Positions 1 through 6,146 of a stretch of 6,214 bases of DNA are shown here, in pieces. Below the pieces are notes generated by a model. That model was not told the DNA's origin and did not search any database. It was given only the letters and a program-made list of their open reading frames with translations. Within the stretch, counting starts at the first letter, position 1, and the number at the start of each line of letters is the position of its first letter. The translations under genes were made by a program, and so were the position numbers. The stretch comes from Chromatiaceae bacterium. GTDB taxonomy: Bacteria; Pseudomonadota; Gammaproteobacteria; Chromatiales; Chromatiaceae. The stretch lies in assembly GCA_012962365.1 (NCBI GenBank), contig DTXR01000503.1, positions 1 to 6,214 on the forward strand, written 5' to 3'.

Positions 1-1029
1 GCTGCCTTGCCTGCAGACGTGAAAAGAGTGCGGGTGATCGAGGGCAGCCAGGTGAATTCGGGGGATCTGCTGGTGGAACTGGATGACCGGGATGCACGGC
101 TCGACCTGGCGCAGCGGGAAGCTGATGTCGCCAAAGCTCAGGCGGCCATCGCCGTCCAGGAATCCCGCCACAAGGCTGATCTCGAAACACTGCCGAATGA
201 ACGCCGGTTGTACAATTTGGTGCAGGCGGAAGTGAAGCGGCTGGTCGATCTGAAAAAGAAGCAGGTCAGCTCCCAGTCGGCTCTGGACACGGCACGGCAG
301 AATGCCGCAAGGCAATCCATCAGCATTTCCCGTATCGAGGAGAGCATTCGCACTCACGACAGCAAGATGCTGGAGTTGCAGGCCGCATTGGAGCGGGCCC
401 AGGCCGCGCTGGCGAAATCCCGCCTGCAACTCGAACGCACCCGGGTCAAGGCGCCTTTCGCCGGCAGGGTAGTCAAGGTGCTGGTGGCGCAGGGGCACCG
501 GGTAAGTGTCGGCACCCGCCTGCTGGAAATGTTCGAGAACACCAGCCTCATGTTCCGCGCCATGTTGCCATCCATCTATGTTCCCCAAGTGCGAAAGGCG
601 CTTGCGGAAGGCAAGCCACTGTCGGTGGCAGGCAAGGTGGATGGCAACGAAGTAACAGGGCACCTGATCTCGCTGGGTGCTGAAGTGCGCCAGGGCAGCG
701 GCGGCGTGGAAGCACTGTTCCTCATCGACTCGGGTTGGGGCTGGCTGCAGAAGGGACGTGTCATGCAGTTGCGTCTGACTTTGCCGAATCAGTCGAATGT
801 CATACCCGTACCTTTCGAGGCGTTGTATGGTTCCGACAAGGTCTATGTCATCGATGATGAGCAGCGCCTTCGTCCCGTGATAGTCGAACGCGTAGGTGAA
901 ACCTGGCTGAATGGCAAGAATCAGGTATTGATTCGTTCCCCTGAACTGAAAGCGCATCAGCAGTTGCTGATCACCCAGTTGCCCAATGCTGTGGAAAGCT
1001 TGTTGGTTGAGGTCGTCCCGGGTGACTGA
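1..1029 (+). CDS. RND efflux periplasmic adaptor (membrane fusion protein), 5'-truncated by window edge
   Basis: This is the adaptor of a tripartite efflux pump, bridging an inner-membrane RND permease to an outer-membrane channel across the periplasm. The reading frame is open from base 1 to the TGA at 1027-1029, giving 342 visible residues. The N-terminus, with any signal peptide or lipobox Cys, lies outside the window, so no start is assigned. Numbering from the first codon, residues about 8-30 are the first lipoyl half (VRVIEGSQVNSGDLLVELDD), about 33-145 a long charged alpha-helical hairpin, and about 146-175 the second lipoyl half with the family motif RTRVKAPFAGRV (APF at 151-153). A beta-barrel and membrane-proximal domain follow to the end. 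At the hairpin tip R80, L84 and S91 reproduce the R-x3-L-x6-S spacing of AcrA (R128, L132, S139), which contacts TolC. The gene overlaps the permease downstream by 8 bases. Family assignment is firm; substrate and specific name are not determinable. Confidence 0.93.
   Translation, partial: AALPADVKRVRVIEGSQVNSGDLLVELDDRDARLDLAQREADVAKAQAAIAVQESRHKADLETLPNERRLYNLVQAEVKRLVDLKKKQVSSQSALDTARQNAARQSISISRIEESIRTHDSKMLELQAALERAQAALAKSRLQLERTRVKAPFAGRVVKVLVAQGHRVSVGTRLLEMFENTSLMFRAMLPSIYVPQVRKALAEGKPLSVAGKVDGNEVTGHLISLGAEVRQGSGGVEALFLIDSGWGWLQKGRVMQLRLTLPNQSNVIPVPFEALYGSDKVYVIDDEQRLRPVIVERVGETWLNGKNQVLIRSPELKAHQQLLITQLPNAVESLLVEVVPGD
1009..1013 (+). promoter_or_regulatory. Ribosome binding site for the RND permease
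   Basis: GAGGT lies 8 bases before GTG 1022 and inside the adaptor coding sequence. With the 8-base stop/start overlap (GTGACTGA) it suggests translational coupling of adaptor and permease. A second candidate, AAGGA at 1043-1047, stands 7 bases before the in-frame GTG 1055, so the start is not fully settled. Confidence 0.55.
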
Positions 1030-4000
1030 AGGCTTTCATCACAAGGATGACATCGTGGGTATCTTTGCCCGGCACCCGGTTGCTGCCAATCTGGTGATGA
1101 TCATCATGCTCCTGTCGGGAGCGCTGGCCCTGTCATCCCTGAATACCCAGTTCTTTCCTACCTTCGATATTCAGGTGGTTACGGTTCGGGTCGTGTGGCC
1201 GGGTGCCACGGCGGAAGATGTGGAGAAATCCATCACCATTCCTCTGGAGCAGGAACTGCGCTCCGTGGAAGGGCTGGAGAAGATCACGTCCACTTCGGCC
1301 CAGGGTGTTGGGGTGGTGATCCTGGAGTTCCCCGAAGGCACCGACATGGGGGACGCAACGGACCGGGTGGATGCCCGGGTCAAGGCCGTGCGCAATCTGC
1401 CCCAGGACGCACGCACCCCCCAGGTCAGCCACGTGATCAACTTCGAGCCCGTAGCCCGCCTGCTCATTCACGGGCCTTCGGATCTGCGCGAACTCCGTGC
1501 GCTGGCCTACCGTTTTGAGGAAGAGTTGTTGCAACGCGGGGTGGCCAAGGTGGACATCAACGGCCTGCCCGAAGAAGAGATCGCCGTACAACTATCCCAG
1601 CGCCAGCTGCAGGCGTTGAACATGTCGCTGGGCGATGTGGGACGCCGCATCAATGAACTTTCCCGAGATTTGCCCGCAGGGCAGATCGGCAAAAGGGATG
1701 TGGCGCGGGAGCTGCGAACCCTCAGTCAGCAGCGGGACACGAAAGGGTTCGAAGAACTGCCTCTGGTCGCCAACCTCAAAGGCGATTATGTGCGTCTGGG
1801 TGACGTGGCTACGGTTGAGCGCCGTGCCAAATCCAATCAGATTTCCATCACCTATCAGGGAAAGCCGGCGGTGGAGTTGCGCGCCCAGCGTGCCACCACG
1901 GGGGATACCCTGAAATCCGCCAGAATACTGCAGGAATGGCTGGAAGAGACCCGGGCGCAACTCCCCAAAGGCGTGGAAGTCACCGTCTACGATGAAAGCT
2001 GGCTGCTGATTCGTGACCGCATCAATTTGTTGCTGAAGAATGGTCTGGGCGGTCTGGTGCTGGTGGTGGTTATCCTATTCCTGTTTCTCAATGCCAGGGT
2101 GGCAGGCTGGGTGACTCTGGGTATTCCCGTGTCCTTCATGGCGACGCTGGCACTGGTATGGCTGGCTGGCGGCAGCATCAACATGATTTCTCTGTTTGCC
2201 CTGATCATGGCGCTGGGTATCATTGTGGATGATGCCATCGTAGTCGGTGAGGATGCGCTGGCGCACTACCAGAAAGGAGAGAACTCCCTGGAAGCGGCAG
2301 AGGGTGGAGCCCGGCGTATGCTCGCGCCGGTACTGTCATCGTCTCTGACGACCATTGCTGCTTTCATCCCACTGATGATGGTGTCCGGCATCATAGGCAG
2401 CATATTGTTCGATATCCCCTTCGTTGTGATCTGTGTTATCGCTGCTTCGTTGATTGAAAGTTTTCTGGTGCTGCCCGGGCATTTGCGCCACAGCTTTCAC
2501 AAGGCCCACCACAAGGAACCGAGCAAGGTGCGAAAGCGTCTCGATGCGGGTTTTGAGCGTTTTCGTGATTATCGTTTCCGTCCTCTGGTGAAAGCTGCGG
2601 TATCCCGGCCAGGCGTGACCATCGCAACGGCATTGGCCGCGCTGATCATGGCCCTGGGCTTGCTTGCAGGCGGGCGTCTTGGTTTTACCTTTTTCCCGAC
2701 GGTCGAGGGCAACGTGATTCATGCCAGCGCCAGTTTCGTGTCCGGCACGCCTCCCGAGCGGGTGGATGCCTTCATCGGCAAAGTTGAGCAGGCTCTGTAC
2801 GAAGCGGAAGATGCGCTGGGTGGTGGGCTGGTACGCATGGCCAAGGTGTCTCATGGCATGGGAATTTTTTCCAATGCCCAGTCCGGCAGGGCGGGGGAGC
2901 AGTTCGCCACCATTACTGCCGAGCTGGTGTCTTCGGATGAGCGCACGGTGCGCAACGAGGCCTTCCTTGATGAATGGCGCAAGTACTTCAAGGATGCCCC
3001 AGGACTGGAAAAAATGACCCTGACCTCCAGAAAGGGTGGTGGGCCGCCAGGACGGGATCTGGAGATCAAGCTCACTGGCCCGGATATCCATAAACTCAAG
3101 GAAGCGGCCCTCGCCATTACTACGGTACTGGAAGGCATGGATGGCGTGACAGGCATCGAAGACGACATGCCCTACGGTCATCAGCAGTTGATCTACACAC
3201 TGACGCCCATGGGTCGGGCACAGGGGCTGACGGAAGTGGAAGTGGCGCGTCAGCTGGGCGATGCCCTCAGTGGTAATCTAAGCCAGATATTCATCGACGG
3301 CCGGGATGAACTGGAAGTGCGGGTGATGCTGCCCGATGAACAGCGCTATCACCTGTCTTCACTGGATTCCCTGAATCTGCGCCTGCCTGGGGGTGGCCAA
3401 ATGCCCCTGACCAGCGCCCTGGAACTCAGTGAGCGCCAGGGGTTCGAGATCCTGCGCCACTACGGCGGTCAGCTTTCGGCCACGGTGTTTGCCGATGTGG
3501 ACACCACCAGAAACAACGCCAATGCTATCCGCGCCCAGCTGAAAGAAGACCTGTTTTCCGAGGTGTACCAGAAGTGGGGGGTGCATATGAGTTATACCGG
3601 CAAGGCGGAAGACCAGAAGGAGACCCTGGCGGATATGAAGAAAGGCGCGCTGTTTGCCCTAGCGATGATCTATATCGTCCTGTCCTGGGTGTTCGGTTCC
3701 TATGGCTGGCCCCTGGTGGTGATGAGCATTATTCCTTTCGGTATCGTTGGCGCTATTGTCGGTCACTGGGTGATGGGTATCGAACTGACGATCCTGTCCA
3801 TGTTCGGCATTTTCGGTTTGTCCGGCATCGTCGTGAACGACTCCATCATTCTGGTGGTGTTCTACAAGCAGTTGCGGGAACAGGGCTTGGAAGTGGACAA
3901 GGCCATTGTCGAGGCGGCCTGTCAGCGTTTGCGGGCCGTGCTGCTGACTTCACTAACCACCATTGCCGGCCTGACGCCACTGCTGTTCGAAACCTCCCTG

Positions 4001-4162
4001 CAGGCACAATTCCTCATTCCCATGGCAGTGTCCATTTCTTTCGGACTGGCCTTTGCCACCTTCCTGGTACTGCTGTTGGTGCCCGCGTTACTGGCCCTGC
4101 ATGAAGGTTTTGCCGAACGTCGCAAACAGCGCCAGGGAGAATGGGCTGTCAGACCGGGATGA
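1022..4162 (+). CDS. RND family efflux permease (AcrB/HAE1-like inner-membrane pump)
   Basis: This is a proton-driven resistance-nodulation-division transporter of the inner membrane that exports compounds through the adaptor and an outer-membrane channel. From GTG 1022 it is 1046 residues, close to AcrB (1049). TM1 is about 20-40, followed by a first large periplasmic domain (residues 41 to about 335, with FFPTFD and PGATAEDVE near its start). TM2-TM6 span about 342-485, TM7 about 532-552, then the second periplasmic domain, TM8 from about 875, and TM12 ending near 1024. TM4 keeps the proton-relay pair D403-D404 (GIIVDDAIVV). TM10 reads GIVVNDSIILV, with N939 where AcrB has K940. The internal duplication shows as SSLTTIAAFIPL in the first half and TSLTTIAGLTPL in the second. 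GTG 1022 was chosen for its GAGGT Shine-Dalgarno and the 8-base overlap with the adaptor. GTG 1055 (1035 residues), behind AAGGA, is a real alternative. The substrate cannot be read from sequence. Confidence 0.95.
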   Translation: MTEGFHHKDDIVGIFARHPVAANLVMIIMLLSGALALSSLNTQFFPTFDIQVVTVRVVWPGATAEDVEKSITIPLEQELRSVEGLEKITSTSAQGVGVVILEFPEGTDMGDATDRVDARVKAVRNLPQDARTPQVSHVINFEPVARLLIHGPSDLRELRALAYRFEEELLQRGVAKVDINGLPEEEIAVQLSQRQLQALNMSLGDVGRRINELSRDLPAGQIGKRDVARELRTLSQQRDTKGFEELPLVANLKGDYVRLGDVATVERRAKSNQISITYQGKPAVELRAQRATTGDTLKSARILQEWLEETRAQLPKGVEVTVYDESWLLIRDRINLLLKNGLGGLVLVVVILFLFLNARVAGWVTLGIPVSFMATLALVWLAGGSINMISLFALIMALGIIVDDAIVVGEDALAHYQKGENSLEAAEGGARRMLAPVLSSSLTTIAAFIPLMMVSGIIGSILFDIPFVVICVIAASLIESFLVLPGHLRHSFHKAHHKEPSKVRKRLDAGFERFRDYRFRPLVKAAVSRPGVTIATALAALIMALGLLAGGRLGFTFFPTVEGNVIHASASFVSGTPPERVDAFIGKVEQALYEAEDALGGGLVRMAKVSHGMGIFSNAQSGRAGEQFATITAELVSSDERTVRNEAFLDEWRKYFKDAPGLEKMTLTSRKGGGPPGRDLEIKLTGPDIHKLKEAALAITTVLEGMDGVTGIEDDMPYGHQQLIYTLTPMGRAQGLTEVEVARQLGDALSGNLSQIFIDGRDELEVRVMLPDEQRYHLSSLDSLNLRLPGGGQMPLTSALELSERQGFEILRHYGGQLSATVFADVDTTRNNANAIRAQLKEDLFSEVYQKWGVHMSYTGKAEDQKETLADMKKGALFALAMIYIVLSWVFGSYGWPLVVMSIIPFGIVGAIVGHWVMGIELTILSMFGIFGLSGIVVNDSIILVVFYKQLREQGLEVDKAIVEAACQRLRAVLLTSLTTIAGLTPLLFETSLQAQFLIPMAVSISFGLAFATFLVLLLVPALLALHEGFAERRKQRQGEWAVRPG

Positions 4163-4203
4163 CGGATGCCGTTCCGTGAAGCGGCGGGATCGACGCGTTG
4201 TGT
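4163..4203. other. Short convergent intergenic gap
   Basis: Only 41 bases separate the permease stop from the stop of the minus-strand helical-protein gene. The gap contains a weak GCCG/CGGC pairing (4168-4171 with 4182-4185) with no T tract on either strand, so I do not call a terminator inside the gap itself. Confidence 0.6.
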
Positions 4204-4226
4204 TCAGAGGGTCTTTCTGATTTTTT
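4204..4226 (+). terminator. Weak candidate intrinsic terminator for the efflux operon
   Basis: TCAGA (4204-4208) and TCTGA (4216-4220) form a 5-bp stem around a 7-base loop and are followed directly by six T (4221-4226), the layout of a rho-independent terminator for plus-strand transcripts. The stem has only two G-C pairs. The T run is also explained by Glu-Lys codons of the minus-strand gene it overlaps, so it may be coincidental. Confidence 0.25.
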
Positions 4227-4503
4227 CGAAACCTTCCTTCAGCTCTTCCGCTGTGAGTTTCAAGGCGGCTTTCAGGTCTTCACCGGAGTTGGCCTTGATG
4301 CCGAGTTCGGCGGCGATGGCCAGTTCTTTAGCTGTATCGCCGGCGGCATCCGCGATTTCTTTCGTTTTCTGTTTGAACTTGTTGAGACGAGGTTCCAGTT
4401 TTTCGAACTCTTCTTTGGCTTCAGTCGCTCCCAGATGGATCTGCAGCGCCAGTTCGTCACGCAGGGTCTGCGCATCGGCGAGTATTTCTTCGATGATTTT
4501 CAT
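4204..4503 (-). CDS. Small Ala/Glu/Lys-rich helical protein, function unknown
   Basis: This encodes a 99-residue, highly charged protein that I cannot assign to a named family. Ala, Glu and Lys make up 46 of 99 residues (16, 16 and 14), and there is no Cys, Trp or Tyr. Helix is predicted almost throughout: about 1-36 (MKIIEEILADAQTLRDELAL then QIHLGATEAKEEFEKLE), a break at P38, 39-70, a likely turn at N72-S73-G74, and 75-99. There is no signal peptide or membrane segment, so it is probably cytoplasmic. The start is well supported: AAGGAG stands 8 bases before ATG 4503. The gene follows suhB on the same strand after 67 bases and may be its last operon member or have its own promoter. A hand count of bases 4201-4440 gives about 50% G+C, which the Lys/Glu-rich composition could explain. 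The layout resembles small coiled-coil proteins seen across proteobacteria. Any role in stress or nucleoid or membrane binding would be speculation. Confidence 0.8.
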   Translation of the reverse strand: MKIIEEILADAQTLRDELALQIHLGATEAKEEFEKLEPRLNKFKQKTKEIADAAGDTAKELAIAAELGIKANSGEDLKAALKLTAEELKEGFEKIRKTL

Positions 4504-4570
4504 GTGTCGTACTCCTTGTAGGCAATGGCAAGCTATCTGTCAGCTATGACACGGTATTTCAGAATATGTT
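4504..4570 (-). other. suhB to small-gene spacer with short direct repeats
   Basis: This 67-base spacer holds the ribosome binding site of the small gene and two short direct repeats. AGCTAT occurs at 4531-4536 and 4542-4547 (11-base period). TTTCAG occurs at 4557-4562 and 4569-4574 (12-base period), the second copy running over the suhB stop. I saw no convincing hairpin plus T tract, and no -35/-10 pair good enough to call a promoter, so read-through from suhB is the simplest reading. Confidence 0.4.
4512..4517 (-). promoter_or_regulatory. Strong ribosome binding site of the small helical protein
   Basis: On the minus strand this reads AAGGAG, 8 bases before ATG 4503. It is the best Shine-Dalgarno in the window. 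It decides the strand here, because longer open frames on the plus strand across the same bases have no comparable signal. Confidence 0.75.
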
Positions 4571-5368
4571 TCAGGCCTTGAGGTCTTCAGACAAAAAGGG
4601 CTTGATGGTTTTCAGAATTTCCTTGTGAATCTTCACGTTTCCGGCAACCAGGTTGCCCGTCTTGAAATGGGTATCGCCGCCACGCAGATCGGTGACCACG
4701 CCGCCGGCTTCCTTAACCAGCAGGGCACCGCCGGCAAAATCCCACTGAGCCAGCCCCAGTTCCCAGAAACCATCGATGCGACCGGCTGCCAGCCAGGCAA
4801 AATCCAGTGCGGCCGAGCCGGGGCGGCGTACACCCGCTGCATCTCTGATCAGTGCCTTCATCATGCCGAAATAGGCGTCCACATGACGCTGGTCGCGATA
4901 GGGTATGCCGGTGCCCAGCAGGGCGCCGTGCAGATCTTTCTGATTGCTGATACGGATGCGGTGATCGTTGAGATAGGCGCCGCCACCTTTGTGGGCGCTG
5001 AAGGTTTCATCCCGCAATGGGTCGTAAACCACAGCGGCTTCCAGTTCACCCCGATACTGTAGGGCAATGGAGATGGAAAACTGCGGAAAGCCGTGCAGGT
5101 AGTTGGTAGTGCCATCCAGGGGGTCGATGATCCACAGGTAATCGTTGCCTGCATGGCTGCCGCTTTCTTCTGCGAGGATGGCGTGATCGGGGTAGGCTTT
5201 CCTGATGGCATTAATGATGATCTGCTCGGAAGCACGATCCACCTCGGTGACAAAGTCATTGGCCTGCTTTTCCTGTACCGCCACCTTCTCCATGTGATTG
5301 AAATAATTGAGTAGCAGCTTGCCTGCATCGCGGGCTGCGCGGGCGGCAATGGTGGTCATGGGGTTCAT
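4571..5368 (-). CDS. suhB: Inositol-1-monophosphatase / Nus-associated factor SuhB
   Basis: SuhB is a Mg2+-dependent phosphatase of the inositol monophosphatase family. In E. coli it also joins the NusA/B/E/G antitermination complex on rRNA operons. The protein has 265 residues against 267 in E. coli and aligns from end to end. Visible motifs are DFVTEVD (38-44), EES with metal-ligand E67, the signature WIIDPLDGTTNYLHGFP (79-95) with D82, D85 and T87, VVYDPLRDE (113-121), RRPGSAALD (181-189) and the C-terminal WDFAGG with D210. All expected catalytic and metal residues are present, so the enzyme should be active. The start ATG 5368 gives MNPM, matching MHPM in E. coli; an in-frame ATG lies three codons on. 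No good Shine-Dalgarno precedes it. It is divergent from trmJ across 55 bases with a TATAAT upstream, and a small helical-protein gene follows. Cytoplasmic. Identification is secure; whether the antitermination role holds here is inferred from the family. Confidence 0.97.
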   Translation of the reverse strand: MNPMTTIAARAARDAGKLLLNYFNHMEKVAVQEKQANDFVTEVDRASEQIIINAIRKAYPDHAILAEESGSHAGNDYLWIIDPLDGTTNYLHGFPQFSISIALQYRGELEAAVVYDPLRDETFSAHKGGGAYLNDHRIRISNQKDLHGALLGTGIPYRDQRHVDAYFGMMKALIRDAAGVRRPGSAALDFAWLAAGRIDGFWELGLAQWDFAGGALLVKEAGGVVTDLRGGDTHFKTGNLVAGNVKIHKEILKTIKPFLSEDLKA

Positions 5369-5423
5369 AGTGGTTGAGGATAGTCCGAGCCTTGAATTTG
5401 ATTAGACATTATACTCTACCGCT
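5369..5423. promoter_or_regulatory. Divergent suhB/trmJ promoter region
   Basis: All transcription starts for the two divergent genes probably lie in these 55 bases. The minus strand carries a perfect TATAAT (5413 down to 5408), putting the suhB start near 5401 with a leader of about 32 bases. The plus strand carries TATACT (5410-5415) over almost the same bases, putting the trmJ start near 5422. Neither has a recognisable TTGACA-like box at 16-18 bases, so the calls rest on the -10 hexamers and position alone. Confidence 0.45.
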
Positions 5424-6146
5424 ATGGAAAACATACGCATTGTATTGGTGGAAACTTCCCACGGCGGTAACATCGGCGCGGTTGCCCGGGCCATGAAGAA
5501 TATGTGTCTGAACGAGCTTGCGCTGGTTGCACCCAGGCAGTTTCCGACCGAGGAGTGCATGGCCAGGGCGTCGGGTGCAGACGATATTCTGCAGGAAGCC
5601 AGTGTTCATCAGAACCTGGATGAAGCGCTGGTCGATTGTTCTCTGGTGATCGGGGCCAGCGCCCGCCTGCGTTCGGTGAGCTGGCCACAACTTGACCCGA
5701 GGGAATGCGCCGAATTGGTGCTGCAGCGTACCGTTTCAGGCCAGGTGGCGCTGGTTTTCGGGCGTGAGCGTACCGGGCTTAGCAATGCCGAGCTGGAGCG
5801 TTGCAACTACCTGGTCAACATCCCTGCCAATCCGGATTATTCATCCCTGAATCTCGGGATGGCCGTGCAGGTGGTCAGCTATGAGCTGATGATGGCGTCG
5901 CAACACGGATCTAGAACTGCTCCCGATACCAGGGAATTGGCCGGCGCCGGTGATATGCAGGGTCTGTTCAATCATCTGGAGCAGGCGTTGGAAGACATCG
6001 GTTTTCTCGATCCACGCAAATCGGACAAACTCATGCGGCGTTTGAAACGCCTGTTCTATCGCGCCGAGCCCGATATGGATGAAATAAAGATCCTGCGCGG
6101 CATTCTCAGCGCTGCTCAGGGCAGAAAATCGGCCCGACGGGAATAA
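5424..6146 (+). CDS. trmJ: tRNA (cytidine/uridine-32-2'-O)-methyltransferase TrmJ
   Basis: TrmJ is a SPOUT-class enzyme that uses S-adenosylmethionine to methylate the ribose 2'-OH of nucleotide 32 in the anticodon loop of certain tRNAs; it works as a cytoplasmic homodimer. The 240 residues match E. coli TrmJ (246) along their length. The trefoil-knot motifs are all present: ETSHGGNIGAVARAMKNM (10-27, with R22 matching catalytic R23 of E. coli), FGRERTGLSNAE (112-123) and NIPANPDYSSLNLGMAVQ (132-149). After a variable linker, the helical C-terminal tRNA-binding extension follows (about 182-228), ending in LRRLF-like and EIKILRGIL segments. ATG 5424 is forced: no start codon lies between it and an in-frame TAG at 5403, and later starts would cut into the first strand of the SPOUT fold. 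No Shine-Dalgarno precedes it and a -10-like box ends 8 bases before it, so a leaderless or very short-leader mRNA is likely. Divergent from suhB, a pairing also seen in E. coli. Confidence 0.97.
   Translation: MENIRIVLVETSHGGNIGAVARAMKNMCLNELALVAPRQFPTEECMARASGADDILQEASVHQNLDEALVDCSLVIGASARLRSVSWPQLDPRECAELVLQRTVSGQVALVFGRERTGLSNAELERCNYLVNIPANPDYSSLNLGMAVQVVSYELMMASQHGSRTAPDTRELAGAGDMQGLFNHLEQALEDIGFLDPRKSDKLMRRLKRLFYRAEPDMDEIKILRGILSAAQGRKSARRE

Noticed and set aside
2336..3181. 281-codon minus-strand open frame inside the permease
   Set aside because: The plus frame encodes unmistakable RND transporter sequence throughout. The antisense product is His/Gly/Gln-rich with no recognisable domain, typical of a shadow in G+C-rich DNA.
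1..4162. Possible heavy-metal (CusBA-type) rather than drug-type efflux pump
   Set aside because: I saw no methionine-rich or His-rich metal motif in the adaptor, and the permease framework looks HAE1/AcrB-like. The evidence does not allow a substrate call either way.
4168..4185. GCCG/CGGC inverted repeat in the convergent gap as a bidirectional terminator
   Set aside because: The stem is only 4 bp with a 10-base loop and no T tract on either side.
4166..4549. Plus-strand open frames of 127 and 107 codons across the small helical gene
   Set aside because: They are antisense images of a Glu/Lys-rich gene: Phe/Leu/Ser-rich from GAA/AAG/AAA codons read backwards. They lack a ribosome binding site, whereas the minus frame has AAGGAG at ideal spacing.
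4625..5349. Open frames of 145 (plus) and 162 (minus, other frame) codons within suhB
   Set aside because: suhB itself matches the E. coli protein end to end; these are off-frame shadows without start signals or recognisable motifs.
5392..5408. TTGAAT (5392) and TAGACA (5403) as -35 boxes for trmJ
   Set aside because: TTGAAT is only 12 bases from the TATACT hexamer, and TAGACA would require a -10 inside the coding sequence.
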